From Massilia sp. Leaf139 (GTDB taxonomy: Bacteria; Pseudomonadota; Gammaproteobacteria; Burkholderiales; Burkholderiaceae_D), in NCBI RefSeq assembly GCF_001424165.1, contig NZ_LMOJ01000012.1, positions 124,863 to 188,862 of the forward strand: 64,000 nucleotides of DNA, read 5' to 3'. The notes below the pieces were generated by a model that searched no databases, was not told the origin of the DNA, and saw only the letters and a list, made by a program, of their open reading frames with translations. Of this stretch, positions 55,808 to 64,000 are shown in pieces (positions within the stretch are counted from its first letter, which is position 1; every line of letters starts with the position of its first letter). The position numbers and the translations under genes were made by a program.

Positions 55808-55850
55808 AAAATAAAAAGCGCCGCGACGGTCGACCCGTGGCAGCGCTTTC
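55808..55850 (-). terminator. Rho-independent terminator after cdd
   Basis: On the minus strand a long stem with AAAGCGCTGC and GCGGCGCTTT arms is followed by a run of T (GCGCTTTTTATTTTG). It lies about 40 bases after the cdd stop and ends the deo/cdd transcript. The rest of 55603-55889 shows no gene. Confidence 0.88.
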
Positions 55851-55889
55851 GATGTCCGGCAAATCCGGAACGCAGGACTTATTTGCTCC

Positions 55890-56294
55890 TTATTTGTTCA
55901 GATCCCAGCTCCCGAATGCGTTCGGCAGTTGCGCCGCCGCCGTCGTCTCGAGGATGTCGCCCTTCAGGTTGGTCAGGACGACCGGCAACTCGTTGCCGCC
56001 CAGTTCCAGGACGACCTGGCGGCAGGCGCCGCAAGGGGCGATCGGGCCGTCGGTCTGGCCGATCACGGCCAGGGCCGTGAAGTCGCCCGGCTTGTAGCCG
56101 TGGGCGAGCGCGCTGAAAAAGGCGGTGCGCTCGGCGCAATTGGTTAGGCCGTAGGAGGCGTTCTCGATGTTACAGCCGTGGAAGATGCGGCCGTCCTTGC
56201 ATTCGAGGGCGGCGCCGACCTGGAATTTCGAGTAAGGCACATAGGCCAGCTCGCGTGCGGCGCGGGCTTCGTCGATCAGTTTTTCGTATTTCAT
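55890..56294 (-). CDS. cdd: Cytidine deaminase
   Basis: It deaminates cytidine and deoxycytidine to uridine forms. The 134-residue tetrameric-type enzyme has the zinc and catalytic motifs HGCNIENASYGLTNCAERTAFF and PCGACRQVVLE. AAGGAAC precedes the ATG. It starts nine bases after deoA, at the end of the nucleoside operon. Confidence 0.97.
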   Translation of the reverse strand: MKYEKLIDEARAARELAYVPYSKFQVGAALECKDGRIFHGCNIENASYGLTNCAERTAFFSALAHGYKPGDFTALAVIGQTDGPIAPCGACRQVVLELGGNELPVVLTNLKGDILETTAAAQLPNAFGSWDLNK

Positions 56295-56303
56295 GCTCGT
56301 TCC

Positions 56304-57629
<1,326 letters not shown>

Positions 57630-57694
57630 GATGCTTTCGCCTCTCAATGTTGTTCAGTGTTGGACGCGACCGTATCGGTCACGCCGAAAACGAC

Positions 57695-57802
57695 GTAGGG
57701 TGGGTGCCCCGTGCCCACGCGGTGATCGTTAACGTATGTCGGCCCCAGCACGAAACCGGAGCCGTTACGTATCACCGCGTGGGCACGGAGTGCCCACCCT
57801 AC
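57695..57802. repeat. Interspersed inverted repeat, copy E (longest)
   Basis: Arms of 31 bases (57695-57725 and 57772-57802) pair with only three mismatches, starting GTAGGGTGGG and containing GTGCCCACGCGGTGA. The 46-base centre has further weaker dyads. The inner arms match copy D. It lies between ALDH and deoA inside one transcription direction. Confidence 0.88.
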
Positions 57803-57810
57803 AAAATCAA

Positions 57811-60189
57811 TCAGACGCCGTATGGAATCCAGACGTTCTTGACCTGGCTCGCGTGCTGCAGCACGGTACGGCCGCAAGCCTGCTTCGCATCGAACCAGTC
57901 GCGGCCCTTGCCGCCGCCGACCCAGGTGCGCTTCAGCGTTTCGGAAGACAGGCGCTCGACTTCGGCGCAGCCCTCGGCCGAACCGTCGTGGCGCCACACG
58001 GCGTCGATGTCGCCATGGGTCGCCAGCGTGCGCGCCAGCTCGTCAGCGCTACCGGTGACGATGTTCAGCGCGCCGCCCGGCAGGTCGGACGTATCCAGCA
58101 CCTGGTACAGGTCGGTGGCCGACAGCGGATAGGCTTCCGACGGCACCGCGACGACGCGGTTGCCCAGCGCCAGCGCTGGAGCGACGAGCGAAATGAAGCC
58201 CAGCAGCGGGTTTTCGTTCGGGCAGATCACGCCGATCACGCCGACCGGTTCGTTGAGCGCGACGGTGATGCCGTGCATCGGCGGCTGGTGTGCCTGGCCG
58301 TCGTACTTGTCGCACCACGCGGCCCAGTAGAACAGACGTTCGATCGAAGCGGCGACTTCGCGCTGCGGGTCACGCACACCGGTCATGGCGGCCAGGCGCG
58401 CCGCGAATTCCTCGGCGCGGATCGCCAGGTTCTCGGCGATGTAGTACAGCACCTGCGCGCGGTTGTGTGCGGTGGCTTTCGACCAGCCGGCAGCCTTGTG
58501 CGCGGCTTCCACGGCGTTGCGGATGTCCTTGCGGTTGCCCTCGCCGACGTCGGCCAGGAAGGCGCCGTTGGCGCCGTTGATCGCGCGGCTGTAGGCGCCG
58601 TCGGGGCGGGCCTGCTTGCCGCCGATGTAAAGCTTGGCGGTGCGGTCGACGGCGAACGGGCTGCCGCCTTCCGACGCGCGCACCTTGCCCTGTTCAGGCT
58701 TGAGCGGTGCGCTCGGACGTGCGTCTTCCGACAGCGGCGTCAGGTATTCGTACATGCCTTCCTTGCCGCCTTCGCGGCCGAAGCCAGATTCCTTGTAGCC
58801 GCCGAAACCGCAGGCCGCGTCGAACTGGTTCGCGGTGTTGATCCACACGACGCCGGCCTTGATCTGCGGCGCCACGTCCAGCGCCAGCGAGATCGATTCC
58901 GACCACACGCAGGCGGCCAGGCCGTACACGGTGTTGTTCGCCAGCTGCACCGCTTCGCCCGGGGTGCGGAAGCTCATGGCGACCAGCACCGGGCCGAAGA
59001 TTTCGGTCTGGGCCACGGCGGCCGAGGTCGAGGCGCCGGTGATCAGGGTCGGCAGGAACCACGAGCCGGCCACTGGCGCTTCGCAGGCCGGCTGCCAGAT
59101 CTCGCAGCCCTCGGCACGGGCGGCTTCCACCAGGCCGTGGATGCGCTGCTGCTGCACCGGATCGACCAGGGCGCCGATGTCGTTCGATTTATCGAGCGGC
59201 GAGCCGACGCGCAGGTTCTGCATGCGCACCTTGACCTTGGCGATGAAGCGGTCGTAGACCGATTCCTGCACCAGCAGGCGCGAACCGGCGCAGCAAACCT
59301 GCCCCTGGTTGAACCAGATCGAGTCGACCAGACCTTCGACGGCGGCATCCAGGTCGGCATCGTCGAACACGATGAAGGGCGACTTGCCGCCCAGTTCCAG
59401 CGACAGCTTCTTGCCGCTGCCGGCAGTGGCCTTGCGGATGATGCGGCCGACTTCGGTCGAGCCGGTGAAGGCCAGCTTGTCGATGCCGGGGTGGTTGACG
59501 ATGGCTTCGCCGACGCGGCCGTCGCCGGTGACGATGTTGACGACGCCCGCGGGCACGCCGGCCTGCTGGCAGATCTCGGCGAACAGCAGCGCGGTCAGCG
59601 AGGTGTACTCGGCCGGCTTGAACACGATGGTGTTACCGGCAGCCAGGGCCGGCGCGATTTTCCATGCCAGCATCAGCACCGGGAAGTTCCAGGGCACGAT
59701 CTGACCAACGACGCCCACGGCACGGTAGTCGGCGAATTCTTCCGATTGCAGCTGGGCCCAGCCGGCGTGGTGGTAGAAGTGGCGCGCGGCCAGCGGCAGA
59801 TCGGCATCGCGGGTTTCGCGGATGGTCTTGCCGTTGTCGAGGGTCTCGAGCACGGCGAACAGGCGCGAGTGCTTTTGCAGCAGGCGCGCGATCGAATACA
59901 TGATCTTGGCGCGGCCATGGCCGCCCAGCGCGACCCAGCCCGGCTGCGCGCGGCGCGCGGCCGCAACTGCGCGCTCCACGTCCTCGTTGGACGCTTGCGT
60001 GACTTGCGCCAGTTCCGAGCCGTCGGCCGGGTTGTTCGAGGCGAAGGTCTCGACGCCTTCCGTCCACGCGTTGTCGATGAACAGTCCAAAACGGCGTCCG
60101 TGCTGCTCCAGCCACGCTTGCGCTTCTTTGGTGCTCTCGGGTGCGGGGCCGTAATCCATAGTTTGCAGAATCTCTTTAATTGTTGGCAT
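57811..60189 (-). CDS. Two-domain aldehyde dehydrogenase, ALDH16-type
   Basis: This 792-residue protein consists of two ALDH modules. The first (about 1-490) is complete: VVGQIVPWNFPVLMLAWKIAPAL, LAFTGSTEVGR, LELGGKSPF and catalytic Cys in FNQGQVCCAGS. The second (about 530-792) keeps NAD-domain pieces (PVGVIGVICPNENPLLGF) but lacks a recognisable catalytic cysteine motif. This matches bacterial ALDH16, where the second domain is a structural pseudo-domain. It sits between deoC and deoA, so the natural substrate may be acetaldehyde released by DeoC. That is inference. Confidence 0.9.
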   Translation of the reverse strand: MPTIKEILQTMDYGPAPESTKEAQAWLEQHGRRFGLFIDNAWTEGVETFASNNPADGSELAQVTQASNEDVERAVAAARRAQPGWVALGGHGRAKIMYSIARLLQKHSRLFAVLETLDNGKTIRETRDADLPLAARHFYHHAGWAQLQSEEFADYRAVGVVGQIVPWNFPVLMLAWKIAPALAAGNTIVFKPAEYTSLTALLFAEICQQAGVPAGVVNIVTGDGRVGEAIVNHPGIDKLAFTGSTEVGRIIRKATAGSGKKLSLELGGKSPFIVFDDADLDAAVEGLVDSIWFNQGQVCCAGSRLLVQESVYDRFIAKVKVRMQNLRVGSPLDKSNDIGALVDPVQQQRIHGLVEAARAEGCEIWQPACEAPVAGSWFLPTLITGASTSAAVAQTEIFGPVLVAMSFRTPGEAVQLANNTVYGLAACVWSESISLALDVAPQIKAGVVWINTANQFDAACGFGGYKESGFGREGGKEGMYEYLTPLSEDARPSAPLKPEQGKVRASEGGSPFAVDRTAKLYIGGKQARPDGAYSRAINGANGAFLADVGEGNRKDIRNAVEAAHKAAGWSKATAHNRAQVLYYIAENLAIRAEEFAARLAAMTGVRDPQREVAASIERLFYWAAWCDKYDGQAHQPPMHGITVALNEPVGVIGVICPNENPLLGFISLVAPALALGNRVVAVPSEAYPLSATDLYQVLDTSDLPGGALNIVTGSADELARTLATHGDIDAVWRHDGSAEGCAEVERLSSETLKRTWVGGGKGRDWFDAKQACGRTVLQHASQVKNVWIPYGV

Positions 60190-60207
60190 GACGAATCCGT
60201 TCGGTAT

Positions 60208-61164
60208 TTAAGGTTGCGCGTGGCGGTGTGCGGCCGAGTAGGCGCCGGTCACGTAGTGCTCGAGCTGGCGCTCGATGTCGGTCATCAGGCTCGAGGCGCC
60301 GATGCGGAACAGGTGCGGCTGCAGCCAGTCGTTGCCCAGCTCTTCCTTCATGACGGTCAGGTATTGCAGTGCGCTCTTCGCGGTGGACACGCCGCCGGCC
60401 GGCTTGTAGCCGACCTGGAAGCCGGTCTGCTCGTAGTATTCGCGGATCGCGCGGGTCATCACCAGCGACACGGGGATGGTGGCGTTGACGCCTTCCTTGC
60501 CGGTCGAGGTCTTGATGAAGTCGGCGCCGGCCATCATGCAGACCCACGAGGCTTTCGCCACGTTGTCCAGCGTGACCAGGTCGCCGGTGGCGAGAATGGC
60601 CTTCACGTGGGCCTCGCCGCAAGCGGCGCGGTAGGCGACCATCTCGTCGTACAGGGCCTGCCAGTTACCGGTCAATACATGCTGGCGGGTGATGACGATG
60701 TCGATCTCGGTGGCGCCGGCGGCGACCGACAGTTCGATTTCGCGCAGCTTGGTTTCGAGGCTCGACAGGCCGGCCGGGAACGCGGTCGACACGGCGGCGA
60801 TCGGCAGGCGGCCCTGCAGGATCTTCACGGCCGGCGTGATCATCTCGTGGTACACGCAGACGGCGCCGGTGGTCAGCGATTCCAGACCCAGTGCCTGCAT
60901 CAGGTCGGCGCGCAGCGGGCGCATCGCCTTCATGCACAGGCGCTCGACGCGGCCCGGGGTGTCGTCGCCACCGAGGGTGGTCAAGTCCATGCACTGCACG
61001 GCGCGGATCAGCCAGGCGGCCTGGTATTCCTTTTTCACCGTGCGGCGGTTCGCCAGGCTGGCGGCGCGGCGGTCGGCCGCATTGCGGTTGACCTTGATGT
61101 TGTTCACCCAGCCGAGGTCGAGGCCGACGGCGGTGTTACGTTTGAAGTCCAGGTTCTGGGTCAT
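60208..61164 (-). CDS. deoC: Deoxyribose-phosphate aldolase
   Basis: It cleaves 2-deoxyribose-5-phosphate to acetaldehyde and glyceraldehyde-3-phosphate. The barrel shows EIDIVITRQHVLTGNW, HVKAILATGDL and the Schiff-base lysine in DFIKTSTGKEGVNAT. The final KPAGGVST binds phosphate. The 318-residue form is longer than E. coli DeoC because of an N-terminal extension (VGLDLGWVNNIKVNRNA). Its start overlaps the deoB stop by four bases. Confidence 0.96.
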   Translation of the reverse strand: MTQNLDFKRNTAVGLDLGWVNNIKVNRNAADRRAASLANRRTVKKEYQAAWLIRAVQCMDLTTLGGDDTPGRVERLCMKAMRPLRADLMQALGLESLTTGAVCVYHEMITPAVKILQGRLPIAAVSTAFPAGLSSLETKLREIELSVAAGATEIDIVITRQHVLTGNWQALYDEMVAYRAACGEAHVKAILATGDLVTLDNVAKASWVCMMAGADFIKTSTGKEGVNATIPVSLVMTRAIREYYEQTGFQVGYKPAGGVSTAKSALQYLTVMKEELGNDWLQPHLFRIGASSLMTDIERQLEHYVTGAYSAAHRHAQP

Positions 61165-62354
61165 AGCAATGCGGTTCCGTTGGAGAGAGGTTTGACGCCG
61201 AGGTGGTTGGCCAGCGTGGCGCCGATGTCGGAGAAGGTCGACGCAATCGGCAGTTCCTGCGCCGGCACGTTCGGGCCGAAGAAGATCATCGGGATGTGTT
61301 CGCGGGTGTGATCCGAGCCCGGCGCGGTCGGGTCGCAGCCGTGGTCGGCGGTGATCACGACCAGGTCGCCGTCCTTCAGTTTCGCCATAAATTCGGGCAG
61401 GCGCGCGTCCAGCTCGTGCAGCGCGTTCGCATAGCCGGCGACGTCGCGGCGGTGGCCGAAGTGCATGTCGAAGTCGACGAAGTTCACGAAGCTGAGCGAT
61501 TTTTCCGGGGCAGTGTCGGCCACTTCGAGCAGGCGGTCGAACAGGGCCATGTTGTCGGCGCCCTTGATCAGCTGGGTCACGCCCTGCGCCGCGAAGATGT
61601 CGCTGATCTTACCGAGGGCGATGACTTCGCCGCCGTCGTTCTTGACGTGGTCGAGCAGCGTCGGGCTTGTGGGCGGCACGGCGTAGTCGTGGCGATTGCT
61701 GGTGCGCTTGTACTTGCCGTTCGCGCCCAGGAAAGGACGCGCGATCACGCGGCCGATGTTGTAGGGCTTGACCAGTTCATAGGCCGCTTCGCAGACTTCG
61801 TACAAACGATCCAGGCCGAAGTGTTCTTCGTGCGCCGCGATCTGCAGCACCGAATCGGCCGAGGTGTACAGGATCGGTTTCCCGGTGGCGACATGCTCGT
61901 CGCCCAGCTCGTCGATGATGGTCGTGCCCGAAGCGTGGCAGTTTCCGAGCCAGCCGGGAACCTTGGTGAGCTCCTGCAGTTTGTCCGTCAGCTCCTTGGG
62001 GAAGGACGGCACCGTCTTCGGGAAGTAGCCCCAGTCGAACAGCACCGGCACGCCGGCGATTTCCCAGTGGCCGCTCTGCGTGTCCTTGCCGGTCGATTGC
62101 TCGCGTGCGACGCCCCAGGCGCCGGTGAAGCCATCGCGCTGGTCGAAGCCGGCAGCCCATTCGCCGCTGGCTTTATGGGCGGCGGCGGCCAGGCCAAGGC
62201 GCTCCAGGTTCGGCAGCGACATCGGCTTGCCCTCATTTGCCGCCCACTTGGCGATGTGGCCGAAGGTGTTGGTGCCGGCGTCGCCGTATTTGTCGGCGTC
62301 GGGCAGCGCGCCCAGGCCGAAGGAGTCAAGCAGGAGGATGAATGCGCGTGACAT
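61161..62354 (-). CDS. deoB: Phosphopentomutase
   Basis: It interconverts (deoxy)ribose-1- and 5-phosphates. The 397-residue alkaline-phosphatase-like enzyme has LLDSFGLGALPDADKYGDAGTNT at the start, with the metal Asp and phospho-threonine region later (KDTQSGHWEIAG). FVDFDMHFGHRRD and TADHGCDPTAPGSDHTREHIP provide metal ligands. It is in the punA-deoB-deoC order with 18 bases after punA. Confidence 0.97.
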   Translation of the reverse strand: MSRAFILLLDSFGLGALPDADKYGDAGTNTFGHIAKWAANEGKPMSLPNLERLGLAAAAHKASGEWAAGFDQRDGFTGAWGVAREQSTGKDTQSGHWEIAGVPVLFDWGYFPKTVPSFPKELTDKLQELTKVPGWLGNCHASGTTIIDELGDEHVATGKPILYTSADSVLQIAAHEEHFGLDRLYEVCEAAYELVKPYNIGRVIARPFLGANGKYKRTSNRHDYAVPPTSPTLLDHVKNDGGEVIALGKISDIFAAQGVTQLIKGADNMALFDRLLEVADTAPEKSLSFVNFVDFDMHFGHRRDVAGYANALHELDARLPEFMAKLKDGDLVVITADHGCDPTAPGSDHTREHIPMIFFGPNVPAQELPIASTFSDIGATLANHLGVKPLSNGTALL

Positions 62355-62372
62355 GGAAGTCCTCGACGTGAA

Positions 62373-63215
62373 TTAAGCTTCTGCGCGCGGGATGGAGCCC
62401 AGGCGCTCGGTGAACGAATGGATCAGGGTGACCAGGTCTTTCGCTGCGATCGCCGCGTACTTCAGGGTCTGCTCGTGCGACAGCGGGAACGGCGACAGGC
62501 CTTCGGCCAGGTTCGTGATGGCCGAGATGCCGACCACTTTCAGGCCGCAGTGGCGGGCCGAAATCACTTCCGGCACCACCGACATACCCACGACATCGGC
62601 GCCGAGCGTGCGGAAGGCGCGGATCTCGGCGGCGGTTTCGAAGTTCGGACCCGGCGCGGCCAGGTAGACGCCTTCGGCGACGGTGATGTTCTTGGCAACC
62701 GCGGTTTCCTTGACCAGCGCGCGCAGGTCGGCATCGTAGGCATTGGCCATGCTGAAGAAGCGCGGGCCGAAGCGGTCGTCGTTCGGGCCGGCCATCGGGC
62801 TGCCCGGCAGCAGGTTGATGTGATCCGTCAGGACGACGACGCTGCCGGCGTCGACTTCGGTGCGCAGCGAGCCGGCGGCATTCGTCACCAGCAGCATCTC
62901 GCAGCCGAGCAGTTTGAAGGTGCGCACGGCCGAGGTCATGACATTCGCGCCATAGCCTTCGTAGAAGTGGCCGCGGCCCTTCATACAGACGACCGGCACG
63001 CCGGCCAGGGTACCCAGCACCAGTTCGCCGGCGTGGCCGTGCACGGTGCTGATCGGGAAGCCCGGCAGTTCCGCATAGCTGATCGAGACCGCGTCCGTCA
63101 TCTGCTCGGCGAGCACGCCGAGGCCGGAACCGAGGATCATCGCCACGCGCGGCTCGAAGCCCGGCTTACGGGCGCGAATGATCTCTGCGGCTTCGAATGG
63201 GGTATTGCTGGACAT
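62373..63215 (-). CDS. punA: Purine-nucleoside phosphorylase (PNP-II type)
   Basis: It splits inosine or guanosine nucleosides to base and (deoxy)ribose-1-phosphate. The 280-residue trimeric-type PNP shows ILGSGLGVLAEQM, ISTVHGHAGELV, CMKGRGHFYEGY, VTNAAGSLR and PGPNFETAAEIRAFR. It heads the deo-type operon. A TATAAT-like -10 sits on the minus strand at 63328-63323, about 108 bases upstream. The gap 63216-63520 is AT-rich in its middle and otherwise holds only the operator repeats of the divergent kinase. Confidence 0.95.
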   Translation of the reverse strand: MSSNTPFEAAEIIRARKPGFEPRVAMILGSGLGVLAEQMTDAVSISYAELPGFPISTVHGHAGELVLGTLAGVPVVCMKGRGHFYEGYGANVMTSAVRTFKLLGCEMLLVTNAAGSLRTEVDAGSVVVLTDHINLLPGSPMAGPNDDRFGPRFFSMANAYDADLRALVKETAVAKNITVAEGVYLAAPGPNFETAAEIRAFRTLGADVVGMSVVPEVISARHCGLKVVGISAITNLAEGLSPFPLSHEQTLKYAAIAAKDLVTLIHSFTERLGSIPRAEA

Positions 63216-63472
63216 GGTCTTTCCTTCTATGGAATCTTAAAAGCTGGGATGGAGAGGCGGTCGTGCGGGCTGGCGGGGAAGCGGCCCGGCGCCACGGAAG
63301 GGGCGCAGATAAGCCAAAAATTATTATAACTATGCATTATCGTGGATATGTAGGGCAAATACCATTTCTCTTGCCCATTTATATGAAGGACGACTAAATC
63401 GGCGCCGGTGCATCGGTTCTCGTTGGCCTTCCGCGACAACTTGGCTGTTCGCCATTAACGGTTGACCCGAGC

Positions 63473-63508
63473 CAAACATTTGTTTAGGATGGACAAACAT
63501 TTGTTTAG
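63473..63508. promoter_or_regulatory. Tandem operator-like repeats before the HTH-PfkB kinase gene
   Basis: CAAACATTTGTTTAG occurs twice, identically, at 63473-63487 and 63494-63508. The copies are 21 bases apart, two helical turns on the same face. Each holds the dyad AAACA-TT-TGTTT. The second ends 12 bases before the start codon, so binding would block expression of the kinase gene. The kinase protein has its own N-terminal HTH, so autoregulation is possible. Confidence 0.6.
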
Positions 63509-63520
63509 ATCACCGACTCC

Positions 63521-64000
63521 GTGACCGACACCTCGAAAAAAGAACAGTTGTACGAGCTGATCCGCGCCAATCCCTTCATCGCGCAGCAGGACATCGCCGC
63601 CGAACTGAATCTGTCGCGCTCGGCCGTGGCCGGCTATATCGCCAGCCTGGTGCGCGAACGGCGCCTGCTCGGGCGCGCCTACGTGCTGGCCGGCGAGCGC
63701 CCGATCGTCTGCGTCGGCGCGGCCAATCTCGACCGCAAGCTACGCGCATCAGGCCCGCTGATGATGGGCACCTCGAACCCGGCCAGCGCCGTGGAATCTT
63801 TCGGCGGCGTGGCGCGCAACATCGCCGAGAACCTGGCGCGCATGGGCGCAGCCGTCAGCCTGGTCACGGCGGTCGGCAACGATTCCTCGGGACGCGCCCT
63901 GCTCGACCACGCCGCCGGCGCCGGCATCGATACGCGCGGCGCGCTGAAACTCGACGACGCCGGCAGCGGCACCTATACCGCGGTGCTGGATGCCGACGGC
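63521..64000 (+). CDS. PfkB-family carbohydrate/nucleoside kinase with N-terminal HTH (cut by window end)
   Basis: The first 160 residues, from GTG 63521, continue beyond the window edge. Residues about 5-55 form a winged helix (LIRANPFIAQQDIAAELNLSRSAVAGYI). From about 62 the PfkB fold begins (PIVCVGAANLDRKL) with the sugar-binding SFGGVARNIAENLARMG and LVTAVGNDSSG. This architecture matches E. coli YeiI, and is related to the pseudouridine kinase PsuK. It is divergent from the punA operon, so a nucleoside or ribose substrate is likely. Confidence 0.88.
   Translation, partial: MTDTSKKEQLYELIRANPFIAQQDIAAELNLSRSAVAGYIASLVRERRLLGRAYVLAGERPIVCVGAANLDRKLRASGPLMMGTSNPASAVESFGGVARNIAENLARMGAAVSLVTAVGNDSSGRALLDHAAGAGIDTRGALKLDDAGSGTYTAVLDADG

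Noticed and set aside
57736..61311. Open frame of about 1190 codons on the plus strand across the ALDH, deoC and part of deoB genes.
   Set aside because: It is a mirror frame of three recognisable enzymes, with no ribosome site or domain.

Overview
The window is 64 kb of a GC-rich Gram-negative chromosome. Gene content and protein style point to a betaproteobacterium of the Oxalobacteraceae (Massilia/Duganella/Telluria-like): rsxB-nth, rplU-rpmA-obgE-proB with a divergent octaprenyl diphosphate synthase gene, a PuuD-type urate hydroxylase, and NasT/NasS control of nitrate assimilation. This placement is inferred from reading the proteins, not from a search.

Layout. (1) 0-8.7 kb is housekeeping: rsxB, nth, a chemoreceptor, an NTF2-like protein, proB, a small membrane protein, obgE, rpmA, rplU, ispB and a tRNA-Pro(CGG) with a strong terminator. 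(2) 8.9-12.8 kb holds a GGDEF-EAL protein, a ROK regulator with a clear palindromic operator, and a small 83-residue protein gene. (3) 12.97-23.2 kb is the nitrate assimilation locus, all on the minus strand: nasT-nasS, then a sigma-54 promoter and an ANTAR-type two-hairpin leader with terminator, then narK-like transporter, nirB, nirD, an FAD reductase and nasA. (4) 23.4-30.1 kb has a 35-residue membrane peptide gene, an S9 peptidase, an exported protein of uncertain function and a von Willebrand A lipoprotein. (5) 30.2-35.6 kb is purine ring catabolism: M20 hydrolase, puuD, a divergent LysR regulator, and a fused OHCU decarboxylase/allantoate amidohydrolase. (6) 37.0-47.1 kb is a complete reductive pyrimidine degradation cluster on the minus strand, covering transport, PreT/PreA, dihydropyrimidinase, beta-ureidopropionase, omega-aminotransferase and CoA-acylating semialdehyde dehydrogenase. 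(7) 47.5-50.5 kb carries an acetyltransferase, a small membrane protein with a LytS/LytTR pair, and a VOC protein. (8) 50.5-55.6 kb is a type VI secretion vgrG island whose downstream three genes are strikingly AT-rich and look like adaptor, membrane-active effector and polytopic immunity protein. (9) 55.9-64.0 kb is nucleoside salvage: cdd, deoA, an ALDH16-type aldehyde dehydrogenase, deoC, deoB, punA, and the start of a divergent HTH-PfkB kinase.

Together regions 3, 5, 6 and 9 form a nitrogen- and nucleoside-scavenging stretch. Nitrate is reduced to ammonium, urate-derived allantoate and uracil/thymine are opened to ammonia and usable carbon, and nucleosides are split to free bases and acetaldehyde. 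A family of interspersed inverted repeats with GTAGGGTGGGC ends, plus one related variant, lies in five intergenic gaps. Two unlinked small-protein genes at 12.5 and 23.4 kb share an almost identical promoter/leader block. No CRISPR array, integrase or insertion sequence was seen.
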